Shown here: piece after piece, positions 17,387-24,032 of the stretch
Layout of the letters: each line of letters begins with the position of its first letter
Position numbering within the stretch: the first letter of the stretch is position 1
Origin: Catenulispora rubra
GTDB lineage: Bacteria > Actinomycetota > Actinomycetes > Streptomycetales > Catenulisporaceae
Assembly (NCBI RefSeq): GCF_015356825.1
Contig: NZ_JAACYW010000120.1
Span: 1-32,069, forward strand
DNA: 32,069 nt
Reading direction: 5' to 3'
Program-made: the position numbers and the translations under genes
Notes under the pieces: generated by a model
Told to the model about the DNA's origin: nothing
Seen by the model: only the letters and a program-made list of their open reading frames with translations
Database searches by the model: none

Positions 17387-17413
17387 GGGAATGCATCTTG
17401 CCTAGGATCGGTT
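17387..17413 (+). promoter_or_regulatory. SigR-type promoter of trxB
   Basis: GGGAAT at 17387-17392 is followed after 18 nt by GTT at 17411-17413. This matches the disulfide-stress SigR consensus GGAAT-N18-GTT known from Streptomyces trxBA. It lies 51 bp upstream of the trxB start. The pattern is seen directly; use by a SigR homologue is inferred. Confidence 0.7.
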
Positions 17414-17463
17414 GAGCCAACCGGCACTGAACTGCCCCCAGGAATTCGAGAGGCCAGGCTCAC

Positions 17464-18417
17464 GTGAGCGAGATCCGTAACGTCATCATCATCGGTTCCG
17501 GACCCGCCGGGTACACCGCGGCGGTCTACACCGCGCGCGCGGGCCTGAATCCGCTGGTGTTCGCCGGTTCCGTGACCGCCGGCGGCGCGCTGATGAACAC
17601 CACCGAGGTGGAGAACTTCCCGGGTTTCCCGGAGGGGATCATGGGCCCGGACCTGATGGACAACATGCAGAAGCAGGCCGAGCGCTTCGGCGCCGAGCTG
17701 GTCTTCGACGACGTGACCGCGGTCGACCTGACCGGACCGATAAAGAAGGTCACCGACTCGGCGGGCACCGTGCACGAGGCGCACACCGTCATCGTCTCGA
17801 CCGGCTCGGCGTACAAGGAGCTGGGCCTGCCGGACGAGAAGCGGCTCAGCGGCAAGGGCGTCTCCTGGTGTGCCACCTGTGACGGCTTCTTCTTCAAGGG
17901 CCAGGACATCATCGTGGTCGGCGGCGGCGACACCGCCATGGAGGAGGCGCTGTTCCTCACCCGCTTCGGGCAGACCGTCACCGTCGTGCACCGCCGCGAC
18001 GAGCTGCGGGCGTCCAAGGTGATGCAGGAGCGGGCCTTCGCCAACCCGAAGATCTCCTTCGTCTGGGACTCCGAGGTCGTCGCCATCGAGGGCGACACCC
18101 AGGTGACCGGGGTGAAGCTGCGCAACCTCAAGACCGGCGAGGAGACGCTGCGGCCGGCCGGCGCGCTGTTCGTGGCGATCGGCCACCTGCCCCGCACCGA
18201 GCTGTTCCGCGGGGTGCTGGACCTGGACGACGAGGGCTACATCAAGGTGGAGTCGCCGACCACCCGCACCAGTCTCCCGGCCGTGTACGCGGCCGGTGAC
18301 GTGGTCGACCACACCTACCGGCAGGCCATCACCGCGGCCGGCACCGGCTGTGCCGCCGCGCTGGACGCCGAGAAGCACCTGTCGGAGCTGGCACACCACC
18401 AGCCCGTCACGGTCTGA
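17464..18417 (+). CDS. trxB: Thioredoxin-disulfide reductase
   Basis: 317 residues from GTG 17464 (MSEIRNVIIIGSGPAGYTAA). It transfers electrons from NADPH through FAD to thioredoxin in the cytoplasm. The FAD-binding GSGPAG motif is at residues 11-16, the redox-active CATC at 136-139 (SWCATCDGFFF), and the NADPH-binding GGGDTA at 153-158. The C-terminal FAD motif YAAGDVVDHTYRQAITAAGTG is present. Length is normal for the low-molecular-weight bacterial enzyme. It precedes its substrate gene trxA by 94 bp; a parS-like hairpin lies between them. A SigR-type promoter is upstream. Confidence 0.97.
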   Translation: MSEIRNVIIIGSGPAGYTAAVYTARAGLNPLVFAGSVTAGGALMNTTEVENFPGFPEGIMGPDLMDNMQKQAERFGAELVFDDVTAVDLTGPIKKVTDSAGTVHEAHTVIVSTGSAYKELGLPDEKRLSGKGVSWCATCDGFFFKGQDIIVVGGGDTAMEEALFLTRFGQTVTVVHRRDELRASKVMQERAFANPKISFVWDSEVVAIEGDTQVTGVKLRNLKTGEETLRPAGALFVAIGHLPRTELFRGVLDLDDEGYIKVESPTTRTSLPAVYAAGDVVDHTYRQAITAAGTGCAAALDAEKHLSELAHHQPVTV

Positions 18418-18443
18418 GCCACGCCTTTCATCCGAACACAGCC

Positions 18444-18476
18444 CCGTGGAACATCGTCGATGTTTCACGGGAAACA
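18444..18476 (+). promoter_or_regulatory. parS-like site with an inverted imperfect half-site, between trxB and trxA
   Basis: The exact parS-like 14-mer GTTTCACGGGAAAC is at 18462-18475. Directly before it CCGTGGAACATCG (18444-18456) is the inverse of CGATGTTTCACGG (18458-18470), with one mismatch and a 1-nt spacer. The element is thus both a ParB site and a possible hairpin in the trxB-trxA transcript. It is the parS copy farthest from parAB in this window. Confidence 0.75.
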
Positions 18477-18511
18477 CCGCCACCGTCACCCCGGACTATG
18501 AGGAGCACACC

Positions 18512-18838
18512 ATGGGCGACATCCGCCAAGTGACCGACGCGACCTTCGAGGCGGAGGTCCTGAAGAACGACAAGCCGGTGCTGGTCGACTTCTGGGCCCC
18601 GTGGTGCGGCCCGTGCCGCCAGGTGGCCCCGGTGCTGGAGGCGATCTACGCCGAGCACCGCGACAAGATCGACATCGTCAAGCTGAACACCGACGAGAAC
18701 CCGCTCACTCAGGCCAAGTACGGCGTCCGGTCGATCCCGACGCTCAACGTCTACCGCGGCGGCGAGGTCGTGAAGACCATCGTCGGCGCCAAGCCGAAGG
18801 CTCTGCTGCTCAAGGACCTGGCGGACTACGTCGCCTGA
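18512..18838 (+). CDS. trxA: Thioredoxin
   Basis: 108 residues from ATG 18512; AGGAG at 18501-18505 decides this start, although the frame is open upstream. The active site WCGPC is at residues 31-35 inside PVLVDFWAPWCGPCRQVAP. The cis-proline loop VRSIPTLNVYRGGEVV is present. It is a general cytoplasmic disulfide reductant and substrate of the TrxB encoded just upstream. A tandem duplication and a strong terminator follow. Confidence 0.97.
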   Translation: MGDIRQVTDATFEAEVLKNDKPVLVDFWAPWCGPCRQVAPVLEAIYAEHRDKIDIVKLNTDENPLTQAKYGVRSIPTLNVYRGGEVVKTIVGAKPKALLLKDLADYVA

Positions 18839-18859
18839 TCCAGTGGGGACTTGTGCAGC

Positions 18860-18961
18860 TGTTCAGCGCGGTCTCGCTACGTCAGCTGACTCGGTATCGT
18901 GCGCTTCAAATGTTCAGCGCGGTCTCGCTACGTCAGCTGACTCGGTATCGTGCGCTTCAAA
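18860..18961. repeat. Perfect 51-bp tandem duplication after trxA
   Basis: Bases 18860-18910 and 18911-18961 are identical over 51 bp. Each unit contains the 10-bp palindrome GTCAGCTGAC (18881-18890 and 18932-18941). The array begins 22 bp after the trxA stop and abuts the trxA terminator. The lack of any difference suggests a recent duplication or an assembly artefact. Confidence 0.9.
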
Positions 18962-18985
18962 GGGGCGGTCTTTGGACCGCCCCTT
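18960..18985 (+). terminator. Intrinsic terminator of trxA
   Basis: The arms AAGGGGCGGTC (18960-18970) and GACCGCCCCTT (18975-18985) form a perfect 11-bp stem with a 4-nt loop (TTTG). It lies between trxA and the amidase gene on the same strand. Confidence 0.82.
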
Positions 18986-19033
18986 CGAGCTTTGCGCAGG
19001 ACACGGGTGACAGAGTGCGTAGGGTAGAGGACC

Positions 19034-20176
19034 GTGACCACTGAACCGACCTACCGCCGCGGCGACTCCGGGCCCGCGGTGGCCGCGATCCGTGAACGCC
19101 TGGCCCGGCTCGGCCTGATCGACGCGGGGGCCATCCCCGCCCAGGGCGAGCCGGTCTTCGACGAGGCGGTGGAGACCGCGGTCCGCCATTTCCAGCAGAC
19201 CCGCCGCACCACGGTCGACGGCGTGGTCACCCCCGGGACGATGCGCCTGCTGGAGGAGGCCTCCTGGCGCCTCGGCGACCGCGACCTGGTCCCGGCGGAC
19301 GAGCCCCCGTTCGGCGACGACGTGGCCGAGCTCCAGCGGTCGCTGCTCACCCTCGGCTTCGACTGCGGCCGGGTCAACGGTGCCTACGACCCCATCACGG
19401 TGACGGCCGTCCGCGAGTTCCAGCGCAACGTCGGGCTCGCCGCGACCGGGGTCACCGACCTGCCGACCGTCCAGGCGCTCAACCGCCTGAACCGCCGCAT
19501 GGCGCACGGCGGCCTGCTGCACGCGATGCGCGAATCAGAGGCCATCCAGAGCGCAGGTCCCGCGCTGCTCGGCAAGACCCTGGTCCTGGACCCCGGGCAC
19601 GGCGGCCCGGACACCGGCGTCAGCGCCGGCGGGCTGATCGAGGCCGAGGTGGTCTTCGACATCGCCGACCGGGTCAAGACCCGGCTGGAGAAGCTGAGCG
19701 TCACGACCCACATGTCGCACGGTCCCGGCGGCAGCCCGGACGACCGGCGGCGCGCCGAGAAGGCCAACGAGCTCGGCGCGGATCTGCTCATCTCGCTGCA
19801 CTGCGACACCCACGCGAACCCCGCGGCCTCCGGGGTCGCGGCGTTCTACTACGGCAACGACCGCTTCGGCCACAGCTCCCCCACCGGCGAGCGGTTCGCG
19901 GGGCTGGTCCAGCGCGAGGTCACCGCCCGCACCGGGCTGGCGAACCTCGGCACCCACGGCATGACGTGGGACGTGCTGCGCTACACCCAGATGCCGGCGG
20001 TGCGGATCGAGCTCGGCTACCTCACCAGCCCGCACGACGCCGCGCTGCTCGCCTCGCAGCGGTTCCGCGAGTCGTGTGCCGACGCCATAGTGGTCGCGGT
20101 CCAGCGGCTGTACCTGCCGCCGGAGTCGGACGCTCCGACCGGGGTGCTGCGGCTGGCGGAGCTGCGCGCACACTGA
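19034..20176 (+). CDS. cwlM: CwlM-like N-acetylmuramoyl-L-alanine amidase with two peptidoglycan-binding domains
   Basis: 380 residues from GTG 19034. There are two PG_binding_1 domains (residues about 7-75 and 93-152), then an Amidase_3 domain (about 182-367). The zinc ligands appear intact: His189 in DPGHGG, a Glu at 203 or 205, His256 in SLHCD, and the catalytic Glu326 in RIELGY. There is no signal peptide or membrane segment. That matches mycobacterial CwlM, which lies at the same place after trxA and acts in the cytoplasm as a phosphorylated activator of MurA rather than as a hydrolase. Whether this protein regulates MurA, works as an amidase, or both, is open. Confidence 0.88.
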   Translation: MTTEPTYRRGDSGPAVAAIRERLARLGLIDAGAIPAQGEPVFDEAVETAVRHFQQTRRTTVDGVVTPGTMRLLEEASWRLGDRDLVPADEPPFGDDVAELQRSLLTLGFDCGRVNGAYDPITVTAVREFQRNVGLAATGVTDLPTVQALNRLNRRMAHGGLLHAMRESEAIQSAGPALLGKTLVLDPGHGGPDTGVSAGGLIEAEVVFDIADRVKTRLEKLSVTTHMSHGPGGSPDDRRRAEKANELGADLLISLHCDTHANPAASGVAAFYYGNDRFGHSSPTGERFAGLVQREVTARTGLANLGTHGMTWDVLRYTQMPAVRIELGYLTSPHDAALLASQRFRESCADAIVVAVQRLYLPPESDAPTGVLRLAELRAH

Positions 20177-20253
20177 GCCGGTGCTGGTGCTGGTGCTGGA
20201 CGGGCACTGAACGGGTCGGCCGCCGGGGCCGTCGGAATCGGCGGCCACCTCGC

Positions 20254-20272
20254 GCCCCGCGGTCTGCGGGGC
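20254..20272 (+). terminator. Probable hairpin terminator after cwlM
   Basis: GCCCCGC (20254-20260) and GCGGGGC (20266-20272) pair perfectly around a 5-nt loop. It lies 77 bp after the cwlM stop and directly before the parS array. No T-run is present. Confidence 0.45.
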
Positions 20273-20275
20273 GAT

Positions 20276-20427
20276 GTTTCACGGGAAACGATGCTCGGTC
20301 CACGGCGGTCCCTGCCGCGATGTTTCACGGGAAACCGCGCCCGATCCACGGGGGTCCGTGCGGCAATGTTTCACGGGAAACGGCGCTCGGGCCACAGCCG
20401 TCCCTGAGGCGATGTTTCACGGGAAAC
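20276..20427. repeat. Four-unit parS-like array with an exact 46-bp period
   Basis: GTTTCACGGGAAAC occurs at 20276-20289, 20322-20335, 20368-20381 and 20414-20427, all in the same orientation and all spaced exactly 46 bp start to start. The DNA between sites is also similar from unit to unit (shared CGGTCCACGG/CGATCCACGG and GTCCCTG-like blocks), so this is a diverged tandem repeat with a conserved core. The array fills most of the 310-bp gap between cwlM and the DUF371 gene. No CRISPR-associated gene is present, and the core equals the parS-like sites elsewhere. It should bind ParB. Confidence 0.85.
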
Positions 20428-20486
20428 CACGCCCCGCCGTCCCCTCGCCGCGGGCCGCCCCGCGATCGCGCCCCTACCCTGGAACC

Positions 20487-21488
20487 GTGCCCCATCCCCA
20501 CCAAGCCGTCCTCGTCGGCCGCGGCCACCCGGCGATCCGGGCGACCCACGCGAAGACCTTCGAGCTGACCGCGGAGCCGGCCATCACGCCGCGTGCGACG
20601 TGCGTGCTCGCGGTCGGCACCGTGCTGGACCCGAACCTGGCCGCGCTGCGCGGCCGCGTCCGGCTGACCCTGGCGACCCCGGGACTGGCCGCGCTCACCG
20701 GTGAGGCCACGCTGAACCCGCGCCGTGCCCTCACCGACCGCGCGGTCATCCGTCGCAGCGGCACGCTCGACGCCGACACGTTGGCCGTCGACTCCACGCT
20801 GACCGCCGCCGACCTTCCGGAGGAGTTCGCCACCGCGCTCACCGATCCGGGGCGCGAGGTCACCCTCACCGTCGAAGAACTCGGACCGAGCCGTCCCCTG
20901 CTTCGCGTGGATTTCGGCGCGCGGACTCATCTGCCGTCCTTGAAGGACTTCGACACCCGGGACTCCCTGTCGCTCACCATCGCCCCCGACGCACCGCCCA
21001 AAGAAGTCGCCGCGGCCAACGCAGTACTCGAACGAGTGACAGCCGCCGGGGGCCGCGTCGTCGTCTCGACCCCGTACAAGCCTCTGGAGGCACTGCTGGC
21101 CGCCGGCCAGGCTCCCGACCCGTACGCATACTTGGGAAGCCCTCAGCGCCTCTCCGCGCTCCCTCTGACGCCCGCCGTGTTCCACATGCCACCGGTCACC
21201 GACGCCTCGGTGTTCGCCGGGCGGGACATCTGGATCGAGGACGTCTCAGAGCTCGACATCGGCACGGCGATGACGCGCTCGACGCCGGCCGCCGCCGTCG
21301 AGACCCCGGGCGTTCTGACCGTCGTCGGCCCGGCGGCCTCCGACGCCGAACTCGTCGACCTCACGGCCGTGGCCCGCGTCCTCACCGACGCCGGCATCGC
21401 GCCCCGAACCCTGACCGAGGCCCTGGCCCCCTTCGGCCTCACCCGCAAACGGCTCTACGCACTTCTCACCGAGCAGGACCAGACATGA
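20487..21488 (+). CDS. DUF371-domain protein, translationally coupled to a 16S rRNA methyltransferase
   Basis: 333 residues, taking GTG 20487 (MPHPHQAVLVGRGHPAIRATH). The frame is open from 20274, but that stretch is the parS array and lacks protein character. Residues about 6-105 fit the DUF371 pattern (GRGHPAIRATHAKTFELT, then AITPRATCVLAVGTVLD), a family best known from archaea. The rest (about 150-333) is not firmly recognised. A few short segments (VVVSTPYKPLEALL, YLGSPQRLSAL, and the helical tail GIAPRTLTEALAPFGLTRKRLYALL) faintly recall RsmI-type rRNA methyltransferases, which may be coincidence. It overlaps the methyltransferase start by 4 bp (ATGA, 21485-21488), so a joint role in rRNA modification or resistance is plausible but unproven. 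Confidence 0.7.
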   Translation: MPHPHQAVLVGRGHPAIRATHAKTFELTAEPAITPRATCVLAVGTVLDPNLAALRGRVRLTLATPGLAALTGEATLNPRRALTDRAVIRRSGTLDADTLAVDSTLTAADLPEEFATALTDPGREVTLTVEELGPSRPLLRVDFGARTHLPSLKDFDTRDSLSLTIAPDAPPKEVAAANAVLERVTAAGGRVVVSTPYKPLEALLAAGQAPDPYAYLGSPQRLSALPLTPAVFHMPPVTDASVFAGRDIWIEDVSELDIGTAMTRSTPAAAVETPGVLTVVGPAASDAELVDLTAVARVLTDAGIAPRTLTEALAPFGLTRKRLYALLTEQDQT

Positions 21489-22237
21489 CCCGCACCGCCA
21501 CCCTCAAGGTCCTCGCCGGCAAGAAGCTCACCGACCTCGATCCCGCCGAGTGGGCCGGGATCCAGGCCGCCGCCGAGCGGGTGCTCGTCGACGTCGGCAC
21601 CGGCGACGCACGCACCGCCTACCGGCAGGCGATCGCGCATCCGGAGTGGCTCGTGGTCGGGGTCGACCCGGCCTGGCAGCGCATGACCGAGACCGCCGTG
21701 CGCGCGGCCCGCAAACCGGCCAAGGGCGGAGCCCCGAACCTGGTGCTGGTCAATTCGGCGATCGAGACGGTCCCGTCCACGCTGCACGGCGTGGCCGACG
21801 AGGTCACGGTGCTCATGCCCTGGGGCAAGCTGTTGCGCGGCGTCGTCCTCGGCGAGGACGACGTCCTGTCCGGCCTGCGTTCGGTGGCCAAGGCCGGCGC
21901 ACCGCTGGAGATCTCCATCGGCACCAGCATCTGGCGGGACCCGATCCCGCTGGAGATCCGCGACCTCCCCGAGCTGACCCCGGAGACCGTCGACTCGACG
22001 GGTCTAGCCGATCGGCTGGCCACTTTCGGCTGGGAGGTGGCCGACGTCCGGCTGGTGCCCCACACTGATCTGGACACCATCAGCTCGTCGTGGGCGCGGC
22101 GGCTGGGGTCGGGGGCGACGGAGACCGTCCTGCACCTCCGAGCGATCGCGGTCGACCCACGTGACCCGGTGGGGCCGCAGCACACCGCCGCCGAACCCGG
22201 CGGCGACGCCCCCGAGGAACCACAGCGCGACGTGTAG
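21485..22237 (+). CDS. KamB/NpmA-like 16S rRNA (adenine1408-N1)-methyltransferase
   Basis: 250 residues. The SAM-binding motif VLVDVGTGDA covers residues about 33-42 (family usually DVGTGDG). Family blocks are RKPAKGGAPNLVLVNSAIE (76-94), VTVLMPWGKLLRGV (107-120) and SSSWARRL (200-207). Trp113 in MPWG and Trp203 in SSWARRL match the two tryptophans that stack on the flipped target adenosine in KamB and NpmA. Known members methylate A1408 in the decoding site and give resistance to kanamycin and apramycin. I recall that actinobacterial environmental homologues have been tested with varying activity, so resistance here is likely but not certain. No aminoglycoside biosynthesis genes are in the window. 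It is in one operon with the DUF371 gene. Confidence 0.85.
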   Translation: MTRTATLKVLAGKKLTDLDPAEWAGIQAAAERVLVDVGTGDARTAYRQAIAHPEWLVVGVDPAWQRMTETAVRAARKPAKGGAPNLVLVNSAIETVPSTLHGVADEVTVLMPWGKLLRGVVLGEDDVLSGLRSVAKAGAPLEISIGTSIWRDPIPLEIRDLPELTPETVDSTGLADRLATFGWEVADVRLVPHTDLDTISSSWARRLGSGATETVLHLRAIAVDPRDPVGPQHTAAEPGGDAPEEPQRDV

Positions 22238-22350
22238 CGAGCCCCGGGCTGCCGGCCGACCGCCGAGCCCCGGGACGATCCGCCTGCTCATCGACCGACT
22301 CCCATCCTGCTGCCTCCGCACCGCCCGCAAGGCTGGTGGAAGACAGTCCC

Positions 22351-22371
22351 GGACCGCCCCCGCGGCGGTCC
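22351..22371 (+). terminator. Probable terminator after the KamB-like gene
   Basis: GGACCGCC (22351-22358) and GGCGGTCC (22364-22371) form an 8-bp perfect stem with a 5-nt loop. A second small hairpin GGCGG-ATAAG-CCGCC follows at 22410-22424. Between 22238 and 22492 I see no gene; the promoter of the aminotransferase should lie at its right end. Confidence 0.5.
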
Positions 22372-22492
22372 GCGAAGGGGATGTTAGTCCTGTCACACCA
22401 CACCGAAAAGGCGGATAAGCCGCCGAGAAGATGGCTGTGCCTGCTTGACTTGATGAACAGGCATCGGCCCTTCCGACTCCAAGGAGAGTGAT

Positions 22493-23806
22493 ATGGAACT
22501 CCCGCAGCGTCCGGGTTCCCGGCTCGACTCGTATGTCGACCGTTACGCAGCCAGGACCCGCGGGATGACCGCATCCGAGATCCGAGCTCTGTTCGCCGTG
22601 GCCTCCCGACCCGAAGTGGTCTCGCTGGCCGGCGGCATGCCGAACCTCGCGGCGCTGCCGATGGACTCCATCGCCTCGGTGGCCGAGGAGCTGATCCGCG
22701 ACAACGGCACGGTCGCGATGCAGTACGGCGGTGCGCAGGGCGACGAGACGCTGCGCGAGCAGATCTGCGAGATCATGCGCCTGGAGGGCATCGAGGGCCA
22801 CCCCGACGACGTCATCGCGACCGTCGGCTCGCAACAGGCGCTGGACCTGGTCACCCGGATCTTCATCGATCCCGGCGACGTCATCCTGGCCGAGGGGCCG
22901 TCCTACGTCGGCGCGCTCGGCGTCTTCGCCTCGTACCAGGCCCAGGTGGTCCACGTGGCGATGGACGACCAGGGGCTGGTGCCGGACACGCTGCGCGCGG
23001 CGATCGCCTCGGTGCAGGCGTCCGGCCGCCGCATCAAGTTCCTCTACACGATCCCGAACTTCCACAACCCGGCCGGCGTGACGATGGCCGTCGAGCGGCG
23101 TCCGGAGATCGTCGAGATCTGCCGCGAGGCCGGGATCCTGATCCTGGAGGACAACCCGTACGGGCTGCTCGGCTTCGAGGGGGAGACCTACCCGGCGCTC
23201 CGCTCGCTCGACACCGAGAACGTCATCTATCTCGGCTCGTTCTCGAAGACCTTCGCCCCCGGCTTCCGCGTCGGCTGGGCCCTGGCCCCGCACGCCGTCC
23301 GCGAGAAACTGACGCTGGCCGCCGAGGCCGCGGACCTGTGCCCGCCGGCCTTCTCCCAGATGATGGTCTCCCGCTATCTGAGCACCCAGCCGTGGCGCGA
23401 GCAGATCAAGGCGTTCCGGTCCATGTATCGGGAGCGGCGCGACGCGACGCTGACGGCACTGACCGAGCTGATGCCCGCCGATGTCACGTGGACCAAGCCC
23501 GAAGGCGGCTTCTACGTCTGGGTCACGCTTCCGACGGGACTGGATTCCAAGGCGATGCTGCCCCGCGCCGTCACCGCACGGGTCGCGTACGTTCCCGGCA
23601 CCGGCTTCTACTCCGACGGGTTCGGCGCATCCTCGCTGCGACTGTCCTACTGCTACCCCACGCCGGAGCGGATCCGCGAGGGCGTGCGTCGGTTCGCGGA
23701 CGTCCTACGCGAGGAGATGGAGCTGCGCGCCGCGTTCGGGCACGACGCGACGCGGGCCCTGGACAGCCGCGACGGCGTCGACACGCCCGGGCCCGATCTG
23801 GCTTAG
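22493..23806 (+). CDS. PLP-dependent aminotransferase, class I/II (2-aminoadipate-transaminase-like)
   Basis: 437 residues; AAGGAGAG at 22481-22488 fixes ATG 22493. The fold-type I signature is complete. The PLP lysine is Lys252 in LGSFSKTFAPGFRVGW. The cofactor-binding Asp/Tyr are in EDNPYGLL, the Asn in TIPNFHNPAGVTM, and QYGGAQGDETLREQI and GSQQALDLV lie near the N-terminus. The sequence resembles the LysN/MocR-core group that transaminates 2-aminoadipate or aromatic and branched amino acids. There is no N-terminal helix-turn-helix, so it is not a MocR regulator. The true substrate cannot be read. An inverted pair of parS-like sites begins 4 bp after the stop codon. Confidence 0.9.
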   Translation: MELPQRPGSRLDSYVDRYAARTRGMTASEIRALFAVASRPEVVSLAGGMPNLAALPMDSIASVAEELIRDNGTVAMQYGGAQGDETLREQICEIMRLEGIEGHPDDVIATVGSQQALDLVTRIFIDPGDVILAEGPSYVGALGVFASYQAQVVHVAMDDQGLVPDTLRAAIASVQASGRRIKFLYTIPNFHNPAGVTMAVERRPEIVEICREAGILILEDNPYGLLGFEGETYPALRSLDTENVIYLGSFSKTFAPGFRVGWALAPHAVREKLTLAAEAADLCPPAFSQMMVSRYLSTQPWREQIKAFRSMYRERRDATLTALTELMPADVTWTKPEGGFYVWVTLPTGLDSKAMLPRAVTARVAYVPGTGFYSDGFGASSLRLSYCYPTPERIREGVRRFADVLREEMELRAAFGHDATRALDSRDGVDTPGPDLA

Positions 23807-23810
23807 CGGT

Positions 23811-23851
23811 ATGTTTCACGGGAAACCGATGTCTGGTTTCCCGTGAAACAT
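23811..23851. promoter_or_regulatory. Inverted pair of parS-like sites after the aminotransferase gene
   Basis: ATGTTTCACGGGAAACC (23811-23827) and GGTTTCCCGTGAAACAT (23835-23851) are perfect 17-bp inverse copies with a 7-nt spacer. The cores are at 23813-23826 and 23836-23849. The pair starts 4 bp after the stop codon, so it could also work as a transcript hairpin. Confidence 0.82.
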
Positions 23852-23879
23852 CGCTCGGCGTCGGCGTGAAACAGGCCGT

Positions 23880-23893
23880 GTTTCCCGTGGAAC
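23880..23893 (-). promoter_or_regulatory. Single-mismatch parS-like site
   Basis: GTTTCCCGTGGAAC differs from the minus-strand form GTTTCCCGTGAAAC by one base. A further half-site (GCGTGAAACA, 23864-23873) lies just before it. Confidence 0.6.
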
Positions 23894-23922
23894 ATGGCGC
23901 GGCCAGACTCGCGATGGACGAT

Positions 23923-23959
23923 GTTTCACGGGAAACAGACTCGCTGTTTCACGGGAAAC
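23923..23959 (+). promoter_or_regulatory. Two parS-like sites in direct orientation upstream of ddl
   Basis: Exact 14-mers are at 23923-23936 and 23946-23959, 23 bp apart start to start. They lie 74-110 bp upstream of the ddl start, so ParB loading there might affect ddl transcription. Confidence 0.78.
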
Positions 23960-24032
23960 GTCGAGCTCGATCCCTCCGGCCGACTGGCATGATCGGGGGC
24001 GAAGACACCCGGTGAGAAGGGCAGTGATTGCA

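Noticed and set aside
20276..20427. CRISPR-like array (about 18-bp conserved cores, 28-bp spacers, 46-bp period)
   Set aside because: The core is the same parS-like 14-mer found singly elsewhere, the spacers resemble each other, and no cas genes are present.
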